Shown here: positions 9,194 through 17,828 of the stretch, piece by piece
Layout: each line of letters opens with the position of its first letter
Numbering within the stretch: the stretch's first letter is position 1
NCBI GenBank assembly: GCA_027313705.1
Contig: DAHVDE010000042.1
Span: 1-58,902 of the forward strand
Length of the DNA: 58,902 bases
Source: Actinomycetota bacterium
GTDB lineage: Bacteria; Actinomycetota; Actinomycetes; Streptosporangiales; Streptosporangiaceae
Direction of reading: 5' to 3'
Program-made: the position numbers and the translations under genes
Notes under the pieces: generated by a model
The model's database searches: none
What the model was told of the DNA's origin: nothing
What the model saw: only the letters and a program-made list of their open reading frames with translations

Positions 9194-10315
9194 TTAGCCC
9201 ACTTTCCGGGAAGCCAGGTCAGGGTGGCGGCTCAGGAAGTCACCAGCTACCTCGAGGAAGGCGTCGTTGGCGACGGGCTCGCCGATCGAGATCCTGGCGC
9301 CTTCCTCGGCGAACGGCCTGACGCTGATCCCCGCCGTATCACAGGCCACGGCGAAGTCACCGGAAAGCTCGCCGAGCCTGAGCCAGACGAAGTTGGCCTC
9401 GGTCGGCGGCACTACCCAGCCCATGTCGAGCAGGGCTGAGCGAACCCGGTCGCGTTCGCCGATGACCATCTGCACGCGGTCGAGCAGTTCGTCCTCGGCG
9501 GCGAGCGACGCGACGGCAGCCGCTTGGGCAAGCGCGTTCACCGAGAAGGTCAGCATGGTCTTCCTCGCCGCAGCCGCGACCGGCTCTGGCCCGATCAGGA
9601 AACCGACCCGAAGGCCGGCCAGCCCGTATGCCTTGGAGAACGTGCGGACCACCGCGACGTTCCGCCGGTCACGGTAGACGGCGACGCCATCGGGAACTTC
9701 CCGGTCACGGCCATACTCCACGTAGGCCTCGTCAAGCACGACGAGGCAGTCATCTGGTACCTGGTCAAGGAACCTGGCAAGCTCACCCGCCCGCACCACG
9801 GTGCCGGTCGGGTTGTTCGGGTTGCAGACGAAGATCAGCCTGGTACGCTCGGTGATCGCCGCCGCCATCGCCTCGAGATCATGCTCCTCGTCGCGCAAAG
9901 GCACCTGAACGGACCTGGCGCCCGCCAGGTCGGCCAGGTAGGGGTAGGCCTCGAAAGAACGCCAGGCGTAAAGCACCTCGGCACCGGGATCGGCGACCGC
10001 CTCGAGCAACTGCTGTACCACGCCGACCGAGCCGCAGCCGACGGCCACGTGCGCGGCTGGCACGTCGTAGCGGGCGGCGATGGCCTCGGTAAGCTCGGCC
10101 GCGCCGTTATCCGGATACCTGTTGACGTCACCGGCGGCCTCGGCAATCACCTTGATGACCGAGGGAAGCGGCCCGTATGGCGACTCGTTCGACGACAGCT
10201 TGTAGCTGCGGCCTGCCACCATCGTGGCCGGTTTGCCCGGCTTGTAAGGGGCGAATTGGTCGAGCACCGGCCGGAAACGCGGTGACCGGGGTGTCCGTTC
10301 GGTCTGCATGGACAT
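9194..10315 (-). CDS. Histidinol-phosphate / aromatic aminotransferase (HisC/Pat family)
   Basis: Fold-type I PLP aminotransferase. [26 protein letters not shown] and the PLP-lysine segment [13 protein letters not shown] are visible. The gene is not near other his genes, and such stand-alone copies are often the aromatic (Pat/HisC2) paralogue, so exact substrate is open. The ATG at 10315 sits six bases after AGGAGG (10322-10327); in-frame ATGs at 10318 and 10309 are alternatives. It starts 17 bases after the Nudix gene ends, so the two form an operon. Confidence 0.9.
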   Translation of the reverse strand: MSMQTERTPRSPRFRPVLDQFAPYKPGKPATMVAGRSYKLSSNESPYGPLPSVIKVIAEAAGDVNRYPDNGAAELTEAIAARYDVPAAHVAVGCGSVGVVQQLLEAVADPGAEVLYAWRSFEAYPYLADLAGARSVQVPLRDEEHDLEAMAAAITERTRLIFVCNPNNPTGTVVRAGELARFLDQVPDDCLVVLDEAYVEYGRDREVPDGVAVYRDRRNVAVVRTFSKAYGLAGLRVGFLIGPEPVAAAARKTMLTFSVNALAQAAAVASLAAEDELLDRVQMVIGERDRVRSALLDMGWVVPPTEANFVWLRLGELSGDFAVACDTAGISVRPFAEEGARISIGEPVANDAFLEVAGDFLSRHPDLASRKVG

Positions 10316-10332
10316 CATTGTCCTCCTGGACA

Positions 10333-11082
10333 TCAAGTGGCTGGCACTTTGCCTGCGCGAACCGGCAGCGGCGACTCGATCGGCCCGCCTGGTGACTGCC
10401 GCAGCGGCTCGCTGGCGAGCCGCTGCCTTGGCCTCAGCATGGGCGGGTGCAAAAGCTCGGCGCCGCCCCTGCGGTAAAGCTGGGCGGGTCTGCCGCCCGA
10501 CGATGTCACCGAGCCGGTGTCTACGAGGAAGCCCTCTGTCCTGGTGACTTTACGGTGAAAATTGCGCGGGTCGAGCGGAGTGTCCCAGACGATCTCGTAG
10601 ACGCGACGCAATTCGGCCACGGTGAACTCGTCGTGGCAGAAGGCGGCACCAAGCGGGGTGTACTCGAGCTTGGCGCGTGCCCGCTCCACGCCGTCGGAAA
10701 GTATCCGCAGGTGGTCAAACGACATCTCGGCCAGCCTGCTGACCGGCTGCCAGCTCATTCTCGGCTGCTCAGGCGCGGGCAGGTCGGGAGCGAGGCCGAG
10801 GTAGGCGACTGCGACTACCCGCTGCCTCGGGTCCCTGTCCGGGTAACCGTAGGTCTGCAGCTGTTCCAGGTAAACGGGTGCGTCGGGCAGGCCGGCCCGC
10901 TCGGCGAGCACCCTGGCCGCGGTCGCCGGCAGGTCCTCGTCCAGCCTGATGAAGCCGCCAGGCAAGCCCCAGGTCCCCAGATGCGGTTCGACGTCCCTGC
11001 GCCAGGCGAGCACGGCAAGCCGGCTGTCACATACCGTGAGAATCACCAGATCGACGGTGACCGCCACCCTTGGCACGTCCAT
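10333..11082 (-). CDS. Nudix-domain protein with C-terminal winged helix, NrtR-like
   Basis: The 249-aa protein has an N-terminal Nudix fold and a C-terminal domain ([28 protein letters not shown]) that matches the winged-helix domain of NrtR-type NAD regulators. The Nudix box is degenerate: in the consensus REUxEE positions it reads RVLAER (GFIRLDE...RVLAERAGL), so the first Glu and one of the EE pair are lost. This suggests ligand sensing rather than hydrolysis. NrtR family members bind ADP-ribose and repress NAD genes; nadB and nadC lie about 20 kb away. The start at 11082 ([10 protein letters not shown]) fits the family. It diverges from the blaI-like gene. Confidence 0.8.
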   Translation of the reverse strand: MDVPRVAVTVDLVILTVCDSRLAVLAWRRDVEPHLGTWGLPGGFIRLDEDLPATAARVLAERAGLPDAPVYLEQLQTYGYPDRDPRQRVVAVAYLGLAPDLPAPEQPRMSWQPVSRLAEMSFDHLRILSDGVERARAKLEYTPLGAAFCHDEFTVAELRRVYEIVWDTPLDPRNFHRKVTRTEGFLVDTGSVTSSGGRPAQLYRRGGAELLHPPMLRPRQRLASEPLRQSPGGPIESPLPVRAGKVPAT

Positions 11083-11201
11083 GCTTGCAAGGTAGCGCGG
11101 ACCAGTCCTGTTCGCTAAGCCCGCAGAGCTGCCCGCCGCGAGTCGGCGCAACCGCCGGCCTCACCCGTGGCTTTCGCTCTATTGTCGCTTATGGTAAGTG
11201 C

Positions 11202-11567
11202 ATGAACCGGCTGGGAGATCTTGAGCGAGCCATCATGGAAGTACTCTGGGAATCGCACGACCCCATGACGGTCAGGCAGGTAGGTTCCTGCCTCATCGAC
11301 CGGGATCTGGCGCACACGACTGTCATGACCGTGCTGGACCGGCTCGCTAAGAAGGGGTTCGTCAGGCGGCAGCGAGTTGGCCGGGCCTGGCGTTACCGGC
11401 CGGCCGAGAGTCGCGAGGCGTACGTCGCTGAGCTGATGCTGACCGCGCTCGATCAGACGGGCGACCGGCAGGCCGCGCTCACCAGGTTCGCCAGGAGCGT
11501 GTCAGGCGCCGAGGCCGAGGCGTTGCGCGCGGCGCTTCAGACGCTCAGCGGAGCCGACCGGGACTGA
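11202..11567 (+). CDS. BlaI/MecI-type transcriptional repressor
   Basis: A 121-aa winged-helix repressor (LGDLERAIMEVLWESHDPMTVRQV, TTVMTVLDRLAKKGFVRR) of the Penicillinase_R family, which dimerises on DNA and is cleaved or displaced when a partner M56 protease senses a signal. That partner is the next gene, five bases downstream. I chose the ATG at 11202. No Shine-Dalgarno precedes it, and a TATGGT six bases upstream would place transcription start at the ATG, so a leaderless mRNA is plausible. Confidence 0.9.
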   Translation: MNRLGDLERAIMEVLWESHDPMTVRQVGSCLIDRDLAHTTVMTVLDRLAKKGFVRRQRVGRAWRYRPAESREAYVAELMLTALDQTGDRQAALTRFARSVSGAEAEALRAALQTLSGADRD

Positions 11568-11572
11568 TTAGC

Positions 11573-12634
11573 GTGCCCGCTACCTTCATGCTCGGCGCCT
11601 TGGCCTTCGCGTGCGTGCCGGCCGCCTACCTGCTGGCCGGCGCGCAGTGGGCTCGTCGTTGCCCAGTCGCGGCGATCGTGCTCTGGCAGGCGCTCGGCCT
11701 CGGCTGGGGCCTTGCGACCATAGGCGTCCTGGCCGGCTTTGGTTCCGCCGGGCTTGCCTCTGATGGCCTGCCAGGCACCGCCCTGCACGCGGCCAGCCTG
11801 GTTCGCTCGGCAGGCGGCAGGCGATCCGATGCGGCCGGACTCGGCGGCTCGCTGCTCGGCACGCACTCTTCAGCTCACATTTCCGGTGTCGCCGCCACCG
11901 CGGTCGACCGGGCGCTGCGATTGCTGCTCGGCACGACCGCGACCGGCCGGTGGGGCCTGGTCGGCGCGCTCCGGCTGGTCAGCCTGGCGGCCAGCGCCGC
12001 ACTGCTCGCACTGCTCGTCTGGGTACTCGCGGCGGCGGTCGCCGCGGTACTCCGCGCCAGGCACAGGCAGCGGACGCTGCTCGGACTGCTCGCGCACAAC
12101 GACCCCAAGGTCCCGGGCGCGCTGGTCGTCGATCATCCGGCCGCCGCCGCGTACTGCGTTCCAGGCCTGCGGTCGGCGATCGTGATCAGCGCTGGCGCAC
12201 TCGACCTGCTCGATCAGGCTGAACTGGCGGCTGTCCTCGCCCACGAACGCGCCCACCTGCGCGCCAGGCATGATCTGGTGCTGCTGCCCTTCACGGCGCT
12301 GCTGCGCGCCTTCCGCTGGTCGGCGATCGCCAGAGCCGCCAACTCCGAGGTGGCTCTCCTGGTTGAGATGCTGGCCGATGATCGCGCCCGCAAGTTCCGG
12401 CCTGCCAGGGAACTCGCGACCGCGCTGCTGCGGGTTGGCGTGTCCGGCGGCGGACAGGCGCCGGCAGGGACCCTGGCCGCCGCAGGGACCGCCGCCGACG
12501 GTCAACTGGCCGCACGGGTAACCAGGCTGCTCAGGCCGCCGCCCGTACTGCCGTTGCCCGCCATCGTGGCAGTCGGCGTGCTAGCGGCCATCGTCGTGCT
12601 CGGGCCGGCTACGGCACTGCTCCTGCCGCTGTGA
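11573..12634 (+). CDS. M56-family membrane metallopeptidase (BlaR1-like)
   Basis: A 353-aa integral membrane protein with several hydrophobic helices (near residues 2-23, 35-60, 130-160 and 330-350) and the zinc protease motif HERAH in LAHERAHLRARHD. In BlaR1 systems the cytoplasmic zinc site cleaves the BlaI repressor. This protein ends soon after the last helix and lacks the extracellular penicillin-binding sensor of true BlaR1, so the signal it senses is unknown. The start is GTG, five bases after the repressor gene. A 19-bp tandem duplication covers its stop codon. Confidence 0.88.
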   Translation: MPATFMLGALAFACVPAAYLLAGAQWARRCPVAAIVLWQALGLGWGLATIGVLAGFGSAGLASDGLPGTALHAASLVRSAGGRRSDAAGLGGSLLGTHSSAHISGVAATAVDRALRLLLGTTATGRWGLVGALRLVSLAASAALLALLVWVLAAAVAAVLRARHRQRTLLGLLAHNDPKVPGALVVDHPAAAAYCVPGLRSAIVISAGALDLLDQAELAAVLAHERAHLRARHDLVLLPFTALLRAFRWSAIARAANSEVALLVEMLADDRARKFRPARELATALLRVGVSGGGQAPAGTLAAAGTAADGQLAARVTRLLRPPPVLPLPAIVAVGVLAAIVVLGPATALLLPL

Positions 12635-12658
12635 GCGCGTCCTGCCGCTGTGAGCGCG
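12621..12658. repeat. 19-bp tandem duplication spanning a stop codon
   Basis: Two identical 19-base units (tcctgccgctgtgagcgcg) lie at 12621-12639 and 12640-12658. The TGA of the M56 protease gene is in the first unit. The arrangement parallels the duplication at the pyrE stop. Confidence 0.9.
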
Positions 12659-12701
12659 CAGAACCTGCCGCGGCGACAGGTGCGCAAGAGGCGGCCGCCG
12701 G

Positions 12702-13433
12702 CTAGTCGGTGATCTTGATGCGGAGGCGCCGGAAGCCCTTGCCCTTGTTCTCGATCTTGACGACCTCTATCCGGCCGATCGCAGCGGTGGAGGCGACATG
12801 GGTGCCGCCGTCGGCTTGCTGGTCCAGACCGACGATGTCGACGATCCTTACTTCCTTGACCTCGGGCGGCACCAGGTTCGTCGCGGTCCTGATGATGTCA
12901 GGAATCGCGAAGGCGTCGTCTCGCGGCAGCACGCGGACGGCGATCGGCCTGCCCGCGACGATCTCCGCGTTGCAGGCCTCCTCGACCGCTGTCCTGAAGC
13001 CATCAGGCAATTCCGGCAGGTCAAAGTCCATCCGGGCGGAGAATGGCTCCATGTTGCCGCCGGTGACCAGCGAGCCGTAGTCGCGGAACACCACGCCGCA
13101 CAGCACGTGCAGGCCGGAGTGCGTCCGCATCAGCGCGGTACGGCGGTCGTCTGCTATCGCACCGCTTACCGCAGTGCCTGCGGCTGGCACAAGATCGCCT
13201 TCCGCCGGGATGAGATACAGGTCGTCGCCCTTTCGCGCACCCACAATGGCCGTCTGGACGCCTCCCCAGAGCAGCACGCCGTGGTCGGGCGGTTGCCCGC
13301 CGCCGCCAGGGTAGAACGCCGACCGGTCGAGCACGATGCCGTCCTCGCCGACCGCGAGCACTGTCGCATCCCACTCGCGCAGCGTCTGGTCATCGAGTTC
13401 GAGCCGCTGAGTACGCCAGTTGTCCTCGGTCAC
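12702..13433 (-). CDS. Alanyl-tRNA editing protein (AlaX-like)
   Basis: Free-standing relative of the AlaRS editing domain, expected to hydrolyse Ser- or Gly-mischarged tRNA-Ala in the cytosol. FYPGGGGQPPDHG and the HxxxH zinc motif (RTHSGLHVL) are present. The second zinc motif, usually CxxxH, reads DGGTH, so the cysteine is Asp. The start is uncertain: GTG at 13433 (VTEDNW...) has GGAG nearby and leaves 16 bases after the DUF2516 gene, whereas ATG at 13463 would overlap it by 14 bases. Confidence 0.85.
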   Translation of the reverse strand: MTEDNWRTQRLELDDQTLREWDATVLAVGEDGIVLDRSAFYPGGGGQPPDHGVLLWGGVQTAIVGARKGDDLYLIPAEGDLVPAAGTAVSGAIADDRRTALMRTHSGLHVLCGVVFRDYGSLVTGGNMEPFSARMDFDLPELPDGFRTAVEEACNAEIVAGRPIAVRVLPRDDAFAIPDIIRTATNLVPPEVKEVRIVDIVGLDQQADGGTHVASTAAIGRIEVVKIENKGKGFRRLRIKITD

Positions 13434-13449
13434 CGGTCTCCGCCCGTCG

Positions 13450-13812
13450 TCACCACGGTCCATAGGGGCCTTGGCGCGAAGACCCGCCCCTGCCCCCTAC
13501 TTCCCTTACCTTAGGCCGGACGTCGGTCAGGTAGATGGCCGCGGCGATGAATGCGGCGACCGGCAAGATGCTGATCGCGACGCCGACCCCGGACTGCCCG
13601 AGGAAAGCCACGCCGTACAGGCCGATAGCCGCGGCGACGCCGGTGATGATCAGCCAGAGCGGCTTGGTCTGCTTGCCGGCGGCAGTGAACGCCCCCGACG
13701 GGCGAATGATCGCGTCTACGAACGCCCAGACCTCGACGATCAAGGCGGCGACGGCAAGTGCCCAGAAGAAGTAATCGAGTGGCGTGAGCGCGTTGAAGGA
13801 CACGAACACCAA
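13450..13812 (-). CDS. DUF2516 family membrane protein
   Basis: A 120-aa protein with about three hydrophobic segments (LDYFFWALAVAALIVEVWAF, LWLIITGVAAAIGLYGVAFL, GVAISILPVAAFIAAAIYL) and the terminal GPYGPW motif that I associate with DUF2516. The function is unknown. It lies 18 bases after an XRE regulator gene, a pairing remembered from other actinobacteria. Confidence 0.85.
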   Translation of the reverse strand: MVFVSFNALTPLDYFFWALAVAALIVEVWAFVDAIIRPSGAFTAAGKQTKPLWLIITGVAAAIGLYGVAFLGQSGVGVAISILPVAAFIAAAIYLTDVRPKVREVGGRGGSSRQGPYGPW

Positions 13813-13830
13813 CCTATCTGGTCTCGCGAG

Positions 13831-14400
13831 TCATCTCGCTGCCGACTGCTGGCCAGGGTCCAGGTCGGTCCACGCGCCCACCTCGGCCTGCGCAACCTGC
13901 TCGGCCTGCGCCTCGGTCTGGGGATCGGCCATGACACCTGGCTCCTCGCCGGCAATGGCCTCCACCTTGGCGCGGGCGATCTCCTGAGCGGGCGTATCGC
14001 TGCCAGAAGGCGCGGCCGCGGACTCTGGTTCCGCCTTGACTGCCCTGGTCTCGGCGTCGGCCCTGACCTCTTTGCGGAACGACTCGTAGATGTCGATCAG
14101 CATCTGCTTTTGCCGCTCGGTGATCTCGGCGTCCGCCATGATCGCCTCGATCACGGTGGTTTCGCCAGGCTTGTCGTCAAGTATGCCGGCCTGTACGTAC
14201 AGCGCCTCGGCCGAGATGCGCAGGCCCTTGGCGATCTGCTGCAAGATGTCGGCGCTCGGCCGCCGCAGGCCGCGCTCGACCTGACTCAGATACGGGTTCG
14301 AGACACCGGCCGCCTGGGCAAGCTGCCTGATCGAGATCTTGGCCTGCTCACGCTGCTCGCGGATGTAGGCGCCGATGCCGCTCACGTTGACTGGGCTCAT
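13831..14400 (-). CDS. XRE-family DNA-binding regulator
   Basis: A 189-aa protein with an N-terminal helix-turn-helix at about residues 10-65 (IRQLAQAAGVSNPYLSQVERGLRRPS region). A helical segment follows and a long acidic, Ala-rich tail from residue 125 that is probably disordered. It resembles the Rv0474-type regulators near DUF2516 genes. The target is unknown. It starts at ATG 14400 and is probably co-transcribed with the DUF2516 gene. Confidence 0.85.
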   Translation of the reverse strand: MSPVNVSGIGAYIREQREQAKISIRQLAQAAGVSNPYLSQVERGLRRPSADILQQIAKGLRISAEALYVQAGILDDKPGETTVIEAIMADAEITERQKQMLIDIYESFRKEVRADAETRAVKAEPESAAAPSGSDTPAQEIARAKVEAIAGEEPGVMADPQTEAQAEQVAQAEVGAWTDLDPGQQSAAR

Positions 14401-14435
14401 GAACCCAGTCTGCCATCGATGCTTGCATGAGCAAA

Positions 14436-15410
14436 CTATCCTGCAAGCACCGATCGCACCGCTTTGACCTGGCCTACCTGCTCGCCGCCGCCGGTCACCG
14501 GGGTTGCCGCCAGCCGGTCGAGCGTCTCAAGATCGGCAGGCAGGTCGCCGAGAAATCGGGTGACCAGCGTCGCGAGCACCGGCGGCATGGCTCGCTGACC
14601 GCCGCCGTCGTCGATCTTTACCGCGCCGGCAACGCCGCTGGCGAAGGCGAACGCGCACACGCCGTCGGCACCCGGCTTCACCAGCAACCCTGGCACGGCT
14701 TTCATGAAGGCGGCGTCGTACCTCGTGCTACCTGACATCCAGTCGGGATAGCCGCGCATCGCGTCGGCTACCTTGCGCTCGGCCGAGCCAGGCTCCGCCG
14801 ACACCATGGCGCTGAAAGCTCTGGCAAGACCGGTCAGCGAAATGGCCATGAGCGGCGCGCCGCAGCCGTCCACTCCTACCCTGGCGACCGGCTCGGCTGC
14901 TAGCTGGCGAATCTGAATCTTGATCTTTTCCTGCAGCGGGTGGGACGGGTCGCGATAGCTGCTTGCCGGCCAGCCCTGCGCCACGCAGGTGGCCAGCATC
15001 GCGGCGTGCTTGCCAGAGCAGTTCATGTGGATGCGGTCGGGCTTGCCGCCGTTACGCAGGAATTCGGCTCGCGCGGCATCGTCGAGCGGCAGGTCGGGCG
15101 GGCACTGGAGATCGGACTCGCTGAGCCGGGAGTCAGCCAGGATCTGGCGCACGCCCTCGACGTGGAAGTCCTCACCCGAGTGGCTGGCCGCGGCGAGCGC
15201 AAGCAATTCGCCGGTTAGCTCAAGACCGCTGTGCACCATTGCCACTGCCTGCATCGGCTTGTTCGACGAGCGCGGGAAGATCGGCTCCGACGTGCTGCCA
15301 AGCGCCAGCAGCGCGGTGCCGGACGCGTCGATCACGACGGCGGAGCCGCGATGCCAGGACTCAACGAATCCCGACCTGACGACCTCGGCGAGGACCGGGT
15401 GCGCCGTCAT
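14436..15410 (-). CDS. Asparaginase II family protein
   Basis: A 324-aa member of the Rhizobium etli-type asparaginase II family (PF06089), unrelated to classical type I/II asparaginases. Family segments include EVVRSGFVESWHRG at the N-terminus, PRSSNKPMQA near 47-56, MNCSGKHAAML near 130-140 and the GVDGCGAP motif near 180. It is predicted to hydrolyse asparagine to aspartate in the cytosol. Its ATG overlaps the stop of the upstream BKACE gene by four bases. Confidence 0.9.
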   Translation of the reverse strand: MTAHPVLAEVVRSGFVESWHRGSAVVIDASGTALLALGSTSEPIFPRSSNKPMQAVAMVHSGLELTGELLALAAASHSGEDFHVEGVRQILADSRLSESDLQCPPDLPLDDAARAEFLRNGGKPDRIHMNCSGKHAAMLATCVAQGWPASSYRDPSHPLQEKIKIQIRQLAAEPVARVGVDGCGAPLMAISLTGLARAFSAMVSAEPGSAERKVADAMRGYPDWMSGSTRYDAAFMKAVPGLLVKPGADGVCAFAFASGVAGAVKIDDGGGQRAMPPVLATLVTRFLGDLPADLETLDRLAATPVTGGGEQVGQVKAVRSVLAG

Positions 15411-16246
15411 CTGGCGCCCGCAGGTGCGATCCCGAGCAGCTCCCTGGCCTGGTCAGGGGTAAGTGCGGGGCGCTGCGCGAGGTCGGCAAGCGTCGCGGCG
15501 CGCTCGACAAGCTCGGCGTTGGCGGCCACCGGGCGCCCGCGCGCGAACGTCACCGTGTCCTCCATCCCGACTCGGAGATTGCCCCCGGCCGCGAGGGCCG
15601 CGAACATGACAGGCACCGCCGTGCGGCCGACGCCCGTCGCCGACCAGGTGGCACCGGCGGGCAGCGCGGCCACGGCGGCGACGAGCGTCGCGGCATCGCC
15701 CGCCATCCCGCCTGGCACGCCCATCACCAGATCGCAGTGCACGTGCCCGCCGAAGGGCGGCCCGTACTTGTCGAGCAGGCGGTGCAGCGCGGCGACCTGC
15801 CCTAGGTCGAACAACTCGAATTCCGGCACCACGCCGAGCTGCTGCGTCCTGACGTAAAGCTCGCACATGAAGGGCCAGGGGTTCATGAATACGTCGTCGC
15901 CGAAGTTGACGGTGCCGCAGGTCAGCGAGCATCCGTCGGGGGCCGCGTCGAGCACGGCGAGCCTGCGCTCGTAAGAGTCGGTCACCGCGCCGCCGGTGGA
16001 CAACTGGACGATCAGGCCGGTGCACTCGCGCAGCGCTCGCACCGTTTCCTTAAGGGTGCCAAGGTCGAGCGTCGGCTTGGCTTCTGCGTCCCTGATGTGC
16101 ACATGGATGACCGCCGCGCCTGCCTGCTGGCACTCCTTCGCGGTCGTGACCAGTTCTTCGAGCGTGACGGGGAGCGCGGGCACCGCTGACTTCTCTAGTT
16201 CGGCGCCGGTGGGCGCGACAGTGATCAACGTGCCGGTACTGGCCAT
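15407..16246 (-). CDS. 3-keto-5-aminohexanoate cleavage (BKACE/DUF849) family enzyme
   Basis: TIM-barrel, zinc-dependent beta-keto acid cleavage enzyme. N-terminal ITVAPTGAE, the zinc HVHIRD motif near residue 50, LSTGGAVTD and GGHVHCD are visible. BKACE enzymes condense a beta-keto acid with acetyl-CoA; lysine-fermentation substrates are only one option and the context (asparaginase) does not settle it. The ATG at 16246 has GGAAGG nine bases upstream. The gene is 279 aa and diverges from dtd with the two start regions almost touching. Confidence 0.9.
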   Translation of the reverse strand: MASTGTLITVAPTGAELEKSAVPALPVTLEELVTTAKECQQAGAAVIHVHIRDAEAKPTLDLGTLKETVRALRECTGLIVQLSTGGAVTDSYERRLAVLDAAPDGCSLTCGTVNFGDDVFMNPWPFMCELYVRTQQLGVVPEFELFDLGQVAALHRLLDKYGPPFGGHVHCDLVMGVPGGMAGDAATLVAAVAALPAGATWSATGVGRTAVPVMFAALAAGGNLRVGMEDTVTFARGRPVAANAELVERAATLADLAQRPALTPDQARELLGIAPAGAR

Positions 16247-16262
16247 GCGAGAATGCCTTCCC

Positions 16263-16688
16263 GTGCGAGCAGTGGTGCAGCGAGTGAGTGCAGCGAGCGT
16301 AACGGTAGCCGGTGACGTTGTCGCTGAGCTCACCGCCCCCGGTCTGCTTGTCCTGGTCGGGGTGACGCATGACGACACCCCCGAGGTGGCGGCCGCCCTG
16401 GCCAGTAAGGTCTACTACCTGCGGATCCTCGCTGCGGAGAAGTCGTGCGCTGACACCGGCGCACCGCTGCTCGTCGTGAGCCAGTTCACGTTGTACGCGC
16501 AGACAGCCAGGGGCAGGCGCCCGAGCTGGAGCGCAGCGGCACCGCGCGAGGTGGCTGAGCCCCTGGTGACGGCGTTCGCGAAGGAGTTGCGCGCGCTCGG
16601 CGGCTCGGTCAAGACCGGTGTCTTCGGCGCCCAGATGGAGGTCGCGCTCGTCAACGACGGGCCGGTCACCTTGATCATCGAGCTGTAG
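16263..16688 (+). CDS. dtd: D-aminoacyl-tRNA deacylase
   Basis: Removes D-amino acids wrongly attached to tRNA. The 141-aa protein starts [13 protein letters not shown] and carries the two active-site motifs SQFTLYAQT near residue 75 and the [10 protein letters not shown] near the C-terminus. The Gly-Gln-Thr-type loop is slightly unusual ([12 protein letters not shown]). I chose GTG at 16263 because it matches the family N-terminus; an in-frame ATG at 16245 overlaps the ATG of the opposite BKACE gene. No clear Shine-Dalgarno is visible. Confidence 0.92.
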   Translation: MRAVVQRVSAASVTVAGDVVAELTAPGLLVLVGVTHDDTPEVAAALASKVYYLRILAAEKSCADTGAPLLVVSQFTLYAQTARGRRPSWSAAAPREVAEPLVTAFAKELRALGGSVKTGVFGAQMEVALVNDGPVTLIIEL

Positions 16689-16704
16689 CTGACCGGAAGT
16701 AACT

Positions 16705-17580
16705 TCATCCGTGCACGGGCACTGAGGGAAGATAGGCCTTGGCGAACCTCAGCGCTTCCGCCAGGTCGTTGTAACGTTCCTTAGAGTTCTGGGCTCGCCT
16801 GGTGCCGATCTCAAGCACGACCATGCCGTTGTAGCCCATGCCAGGCAGCATTTCGAGTAGCTGCCGGCATGGCTGGGTGCCGCGCCCTGGTATCAGGTGC
16901 TCGTCAGGCAGGCCAGACTTGGTTCCGTCGGCCAGGTGAATGTGGCCGAGGCGCGAGCCAAGCCGCTTAGCCATGTCGATGGCGTCCGAGTTCGACACCG
17001 CCGTGTGCGAAAGGTCGAGCGTGGCCTTAGAGACCTCGAGCTCGACCGGGTTCCAGTTCGGCGCCCATGCCGCGACGTCGGAACCGGCCCGGAGCGGGTA
17101 CAGGTTCTCTACCGCGAACGTCATGCCGGTCCTGGCCTCGAGCTTGGCCAGGCCGTTCTCGAAGTCCTTCACGTAGTCCCGCTGCCAGCGAAATGGCGGG
17201 TGCACAACCACGACCCTGGCTCCGAGCGAGGCGGCCGCCTCGGCGGCCCGCTCAAGCTTGATCCAGGGCTGGGTGCCCCAGACCCGCTGGGTGATCAGCA
17301 GGCAAGGCGAGTGAATGGCAAGCACAGGCACGTTGTGGTACTCAGAAAGCCGCTTGAGCACTTCGGCGTCCTGGCTAACCGGGTCCGAGGTCACCATTAT
17401 CTCCAGGCCGTCGTAGCCAAGCCTGGCGGCCAGTTCAAACGCATCGGCGGTTCGCTCGGGAAATACCGACGCGGTCGAGAGCACCACGGGAATCTCTGGC
17501 GTCCGGTGCCCGGTACCGCCGCGCTCAAAGTCAGCACCGCCGCGGTCAGGGCGGCCAGAAGCGGCACGGTCGGCGGTCAT
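16705..17580 (-). CDS. Sugar phosphate isomerase/epimerase family protein (TIM barrel)
   Basis: A 291-aa xylose-isomerase-like TIM-barrel protein. Segments such as RLGYDGLEIMV, VLAIHSPCLL, VVVVHPPFRW, FAVENLYPL and LGHIHLADGT carry the His, Glu and Asp residues that bind metal in AP-endonuclease 2 superfamily barrels. The substrate is unknown. The ATG at 17580 has an excellent GGGGGAGG about ten bases upstream. A proline/glycine-rich stretch occupies residues 5-30. The gene is alone on its strand. Confidence 0.82.
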   Translation of the reverse strand: MTADRAASGRPDRGGADFERGGTGHRTPEIPVVLSTASVFPERTADAFELAARLGYDGLEIMVTSDPVSQDAEVLKRLSEYHNVPVLAIHSPCLLITQRVWGTQPWIKLERAAEAAASLGARVVVVHPPFRWQRDYVKDFENGLAKLEARTGMTFAVENLYPLRAGSDVAAWAPNWNPVELEVSKATLDLSHTAVSNSDAIDMAKRLGSRLGHIHLADGTKSGLPDEHLIPGRGTQPCRQLLEMLPGMGYNGMVVLEIGTRRAQNSKERYNDLAEALRFAKAYLPSVPVHG

Positions 17581-17828
17581 GTCGGTTGCCTCCCCCACGG
17601 CATCCGGTTCTGCCGCTGATCTCGATAGTGGCACTGGCGGCCACCCGGCGCGGCTCGTCATTCTCAGTCAGCTTAATAGGCCTTCCCCGCCAGAATGACG
17701 CATCCGCCTGCCCAGCCACGCCCGCACGCTGGCGCAAGGCAGGTGCCCTGGTACCCGCGTTGCGGCTTCGCGGGTGCCTGGCACCGCAGCCGGGGACGCT
17801 GTCGGCACCTGGCGCTAGCGTGGCTGGC

